64,000 nucleotides of DNA from Saccharibacillus soli. GTDB lineage: Bacteria > Bacillota > Bacilli > Paenibacillales > Paenibacillaceae. Below are positions 60,959 through 64,000 of the stretch, one piece after another. Location of the stretch: assembly GCA_002189105.1 (NCBI GenBank), contig NIOB01000001.1, forward strand, positions 310,001-374,000, read 5' to 3'. The notes beneath the pieces were generated by a model. The model ran no database searches. It saw nothing but the letters and a program-made list of their open reading frames with translations, and was not told where the DNA came from. The stretch's first letter is position 1, and each line of letters starts with the position of its first letter. Made by a program: the position numbers and the translations under genes.

Positions 60959-62728
60959 TTGGTTGAGCGCAATGACGAAGCGGTACGAAGCGGATTGGTA
61001 CGGCAGGTGCTGGAGCCGGAGAGCCGCTATTATGGAGGTACGATTGATCCATATACCGGGATCGCGTGGGTAAATCACACGACGGGCACGCCTACCGACA
61101 TGTGCAATTGGGGAGCGGCCCTGGTGAATCCGGATTCGGTGTATTATCAGGATGAACAGCTGGCAGAGCGTCTGACTCTGGCTGCGGCATTTGTGCTGCG
61201 GATGCAGCACGAAGATGGGTCCATCTCACCGGGATGGACCAATTATCATTCTCCACCGGACACCGCATTTGTGGTGGTCGGGTATTATCAGCTCTACAAG
61301 CTGCTGCTTCGCGCAGATTGGGAGCTATTGGTTCCTGCGCTTCATTCCATGCGCCTGTTCCTGGAGCGCAGCCTCCCGGTGCTGCTGACAGGCGGCTGTC
61401 ATACCCCGAACCATCGTTGGGTGCTGTGTGCAGCGCTGGGCTGCCTGCGCGAGCTGCTGGGCGGTGAAGCCGGGCAGCAGGCAGCCCAGCGAGCGGATCA
61501 ATGGCTGGCTGAGGGGATGGACATTACCCCGGATGGAGAATGGACGGAGCGCAGCAACGGCATCTACAGTGCGGTCAGCGATGTGATGCTGATCTACGCC
61601 GCTCAACTCCTGGAGCGTCCCGAGCTGCTGGAGCCGGTACGGCTGAATCTGCGTATGATGGTGTATCTGGTACATCCATCGGGTGAAGTGGTCACCGATT
61701 ATTCGGGGCGGCAGGATCTGGGCAAGTTCCATGATCTCTCTGCCTATTACCTGCCTTATGCGATGCTGGCGCGTCAGGATGAGGATCTGCTGTTGGCCGG
61801 TATGGCGGCATTGGCAGTGGAAGCGATGGAGGATGCCGGCCCTGCATCGGTTCATGCGCTCGTTCAGATGCTGCTGACGCCCGAACTGCGCGGTCCCTGG
61901 GCGGCCGAAGCAAGGGAAGCCGTGCCCACAAGCTATGAGCGCTTGTTAAACGGCGAGTTCCACCGGGAATATTATCTGAGCGGCATGGAAGCGGTGGGGC
62001 ACCACGGCCGGATCTTCCACAGCCGCCTGCATACTGATTTTGGCGCACCCGTTGCCCGTATACGGGATGGGCGCACCAGTGTAACCTTGATGACCGAGAC
62101 TCCATCGTTTTTTGCCCTACGCCATGGTGCGGCACGCCTGTTGGCTGTACAGGTGGCTTCGTATTTTGATCCGGGTTATGTGCCTATGCAGCAGATGGAG
62201 CGGGAATCCAGCGGTGTCTACCGATTGTCGGGCGAGCAGCGCAAAGGCTATTATGGGCCGATCACTGTTCAGACGGAGAACCCGACGAATGCTCAGGCTT
62301 CCATTAGCCCGGAAGTCAGCCCTTGGTATCTGCTGCCGCATCAACAGCGTCCCTTGACGCATGAGCAGACTTTCGGTGTAGAGATTGAAGCGATTCCGGT
62401 TGAAGGCGGTTGGGATCTTCATGTTCGGGCGCAGGAGCCGAATGAAGTCATGACCCAGCTGTCGTTTGTGTTTGGACGCGAAGGGCAGATCGTCTCTGGC
62501 GAAGTCCTGCCGATAGATGAAGAGAGCATGATATGGAGCGGCGGTACGCTTCGGTATGAATATTCAGGCGATTGGATCGAGCTGACGGGTGGTGAGCAGG
62601 CGCATCTTGCCTCCTCGGTTCGTGGAGCCAACCTGCCGCAGGACTGTAAAGTTGTGCTGGTCAACCTGATGACACCGTTTGATCGGATGATTCGGATTCA
62701 GCTGTCCGAAGGGGAAACGGCGCAGTAA
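60959..62728 (+). CDS. Lyase- or hydrolase-like (alpha/alpha) toroid protein, uncharacterised
   Basis: 589 residues from TTG 60959; no good RBS, and the frame is open back to 60920 without another start codon, so the N-terminus is uncertain. N-terminal two thirds are helical with GWTNYHSPPDTAFVVVGYYQ, GGCHTPNHRWVLCAALGCLR and DGEWTERSNGIYSAVSDVML, like toroid polysaccharide lyases or hydrolases; the NHRW segment recalls Asn/His catalytic sites. The last 200 residues are a beta-sandwich. Cytosolic. Probably acts on the imported oligosaccharide. Confidence 0.75.
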   Translation: MVERNDEAVRSGLVRQVLEPESRYYGGTIDPYTGIAWVNHTTGTPTDMCNWGAALVNPDSVYYQDEQLAERLTLAAAFVLRMQHEDGSISPGWTNYHSPPDTAFVVVGYYQLYKLLLRADWELLVPALHSMRLFLERSLPVLLTGGCHTPNHRWVLCAALGCLRELLGGEAGQQAAQRADQWLAEGMDITPDGEWTERSNGIYSAVSDVMLIYAAQLLERPELLEPVRLNLRMMVYLVHPSGEVVTDYSGRQDLGKFHDLSAYYLPYAMLARQDEDLLLAGMAALAVEAMEDAGPASVHALVQMLLTPELRGPWAAEAREAVPTSYERLLNGEFHREYYLSGMEAVGHHGRIFHSRLHTDFGAPVARIRDGRTSVTLMTETPSFFALRHGAARLLAVQVASYFDPGYVPMQQMERESSGVYRLSGEQRKGYYGPITVQTENPTNAQASISPEVSPWYLLPHQQRPLTHEQTFGVEIEAIPVEGGWDLHVRAQEPNEVMTQLSFVFGREGQIVSGEVLPIDEESMIWSGGTLRYEYSGDWIELTGGEQAHLASSVRGANLPQDCKVVLVNLMTPFDRMIRIQLSEGETAQ

Positions 62729-62761
62729 ACGAGTAATCTTCCATCAGCTTCTTTGCACAAT

Positions 62762-62816
62762 AAAAGCGGGGTTTTCGCCAAGATTGAACAAAAGGCGGAG
62801 AAATCCCCGCTTTTTT
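62762..62816 (+). terminator. Long stem terminator
   Basis: AAAAGCGGGG pairs with CCCCGCTTTTTT, with inner TTTTCGCC/GGCGGAGAAA. Separates the oxidoreductase from the preceding operon. Confidence 0.8.
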
Positions 62817-62862
62817 GCGTTACGCTTACATTGGCAGGAAAGAAGCAGAGGAGGAACAGAAT

Positions 62863-64000
62863 ATGGGCACAAGTCAGAAAACGTATGTGTTGGTCGGCAC
62901 GGGAGGACGAGCGGAATTTTTCTATGGGGCGATTGCCGGACGTTTTCGGGAGACGGCGAAACTGCTGGCTTTTTGCGACATCAACCGGGTTCGGATGGAG
63001 TATGCCAATCAACTGCTGGCTGAAAAATATGATTATCCGGCGGTTGAGACGTATTCGGTGGATCGCTTCGACGAGATGATTGACGAGATGAAACCGGATG
63101 TGGTGATCGTAACCAGCGTCGATCGCACCCACCATACGTATATCATCCGTGCCATGGAACTTGGCTGCGACGTCATCACGGAGAAGCCGATGACGACCGA
63201 TGCGATAAAGTGCCAGGAGATTATTGATGCGGTAGAACGGACGGGGCGTAAGGTGCGAGTCAGCTTCAACTATCGCTATGCGCCGCATCATACGAAGATC
63301 CGTGAGTTGATTCAAGATGGCACCATCGGTGACGTGACTTCGGTACATTTTGAATGGCTGCTGAATACCCAGCATGGCGCGGACTATTTCCGCAGATGGC
63401 ATCGGGATAAGCGCAACAGCGGCGGTCTGCTGGTTCATAAATCGACTCACCATTTTGATCTGGTGAACTTCTGGATCGATTCGCAGCCGGAGACGGTCTT
63501 TGCGATGGGGGATCTGCTGTTCTACGGTCGGGAAAATGCGGAGAACCGAGGCGTCACGCGCTTCTACGACCGGGCAACCGGCCATCCGAACGCGGAAGGC
63601 GATCCTTTTGCGCTGCCGCTGGACGATAATGAACATTTAAAAGCCATGTATCTCGATGCAGAGGTCGAAGATGGTTATCGGCGCGATCAGAGTGTCTTCA
63701 GCGATGGCATCTCCATCGAAGATACCCTGAGCGTGATGGTTCGCTACCGCAATCGGGCGCTGCTGACCTATTCGCTGAACGCCTATCTGCCCTGGGAGGG
63801 CTACCGTATTGCCTTTAATGGAACCAAAGGGCGCATCGAAGCCAACGTCATTGAGCAATCTTATGTAAATTCCGGTGGGGATAAGGCGCTGGAAGGCGCG
63901 GTTCAGGGTGTGAATCTGCTGGTCTTTCCGATGTTTGGTGAACCGTATCAAGCGAAGTTTGAAGAAGGCGAAGGTGGGCATGGCGGAGGCGATCCGGTGC
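62863..64000 (+). CDS. Gfo/Idh/MocA-family oxidoreductase, 3' partial
   Basis: At least 379 residues, open at the window end. ATG 62863 with GAGGAGGAAC upstream. N-terminal NAD(P)-binding Rossmann fold: VLVGTGGRAEFFYGAIAG; ITEKPMTT is the conserved EKP site, FNYRYAP and HKSTHHFDLVNFW hold the catalytic region. Oxidises or epimerises sugars in the uptake cluster. The first half is shaped like inositol or glucose dehydrogenase-like proteins; substrate unknown. Confidence 0.9.
   Translation, partial: MGTSQKTYVLVGTGGRAEFFYGAIAGRFRETAKLLAFCDINRVRMEYANQLLAEKYDYPAVETYSVDRFDEMIDEMKPDVVIVTSVDRTHHTYIIRAMELGCDVITEKPMTTDAIKCQEIIDAVERTGRKVRVSFNYRYAPHHTKIRELIQDGTIGDVTSVHFEWLLNTQHGADYFRRWHRDKRNSGGLLVHKSTHHFDLVNFWIDSQPETVFAMGDLLFYGRENAENRGVTRFYDRATGHPNAEGDPFALPLDDNEHLKAMYLDAEVEDGYRRDQSVFSDGISIEDTLSVMVRYRNRALLTYSLNAYLPWEGYRIAFNGTKGRIEANVIEQSYVNSGGDKALEGAVQGVNLLVFPMFGEPYQAKFEEGEGGHGGGDPV

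Overview
The window looks like a chromosomal segment of an endospore-forming Gram-positive of the Paenibacillus group. Shine-Dalgarno sites are strong and G-rich, TTG and GTG starts are frequent, and there are a Gram-positive LexA box, a NucB-type nuclease, CcpA cre-like sites, CUT1 sugar ABC genes without an ATPase, and many DUF2264/GH88/GH105 glycan genes. Genus is inferred from gene content only.

Region 1 (1-22.1 kb) is the late half of an apparently intact contractile-tailed prophage, read left to right. Head genes follow phage lambda (terminase large subunit cut by the window edge, small DUF6148-like protein, portal, ClpP-type protease with nested scaffold, decoration protein D, capsid E, FI/FII-like connectors, Z-like tail protein). 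Tail genes follow phage P2 (sheath, tube, assembly chaperone with a -1 frameshift, tape measure, X, D, V, U, W, J, I, fibre). Holin and an amidase endolysin follow.

Region 2 (22.1-27.4 kb) is AT-richer cargo: a three-gene module of unknown function, a decayed holin, a secreted protein, a small ORF, and a pair made of a membrane-anchored protein and an HNH protein. It ends in a tRNA-Met 3' fragment that I read as an attachment scar.

Region 3 (27.4-34.2 kb) is a second, collapsed prophage: integrase remnant, small membrane proteins, a possible type I toxin, and broken ParB-like and PBSX-type terminase genes joined to a holin remnant. A secreted Pro-Thr-linker protein follows. It ends in a second copy of the same tRNA-Met fragment, then more secreted proteins, one of which is a paralogue of the one in region 2.

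Region 4 (34.3-51.3 kb) is host chromosome: a serine hydrolase, an AraC regulator divergent from a GH88/DUF2264 pair, two MhqO-like dioxygenases with MhqR-like operators and a nearby azoreductase, small membrane proteins, NucB nuclease, a KimA-like potassium transporter, an SOS-controlled small gene, an SH3 protein, a stalk-domain protein, a candidate minus-strand ncRNA, a chemotaxis receptor and tRNA-Leu.

Region 5 (51.5-64 kb) is a glycan-use cluster: GH105, a YesS-like membrane AraC regulator, solute-binding lipoprotein and two permeases, a TIM-barrel epimerase-like protein, two uncharacterised proteins and a Gfo/Idh/MocA oxidoreductase cut by the window end. Together these suggest uptake and breakdown of uronic-acid-containing oligosaccharides such as those from rhamnogalacturonan-like polymers. 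The exact substrate cannot be read from the sequence.
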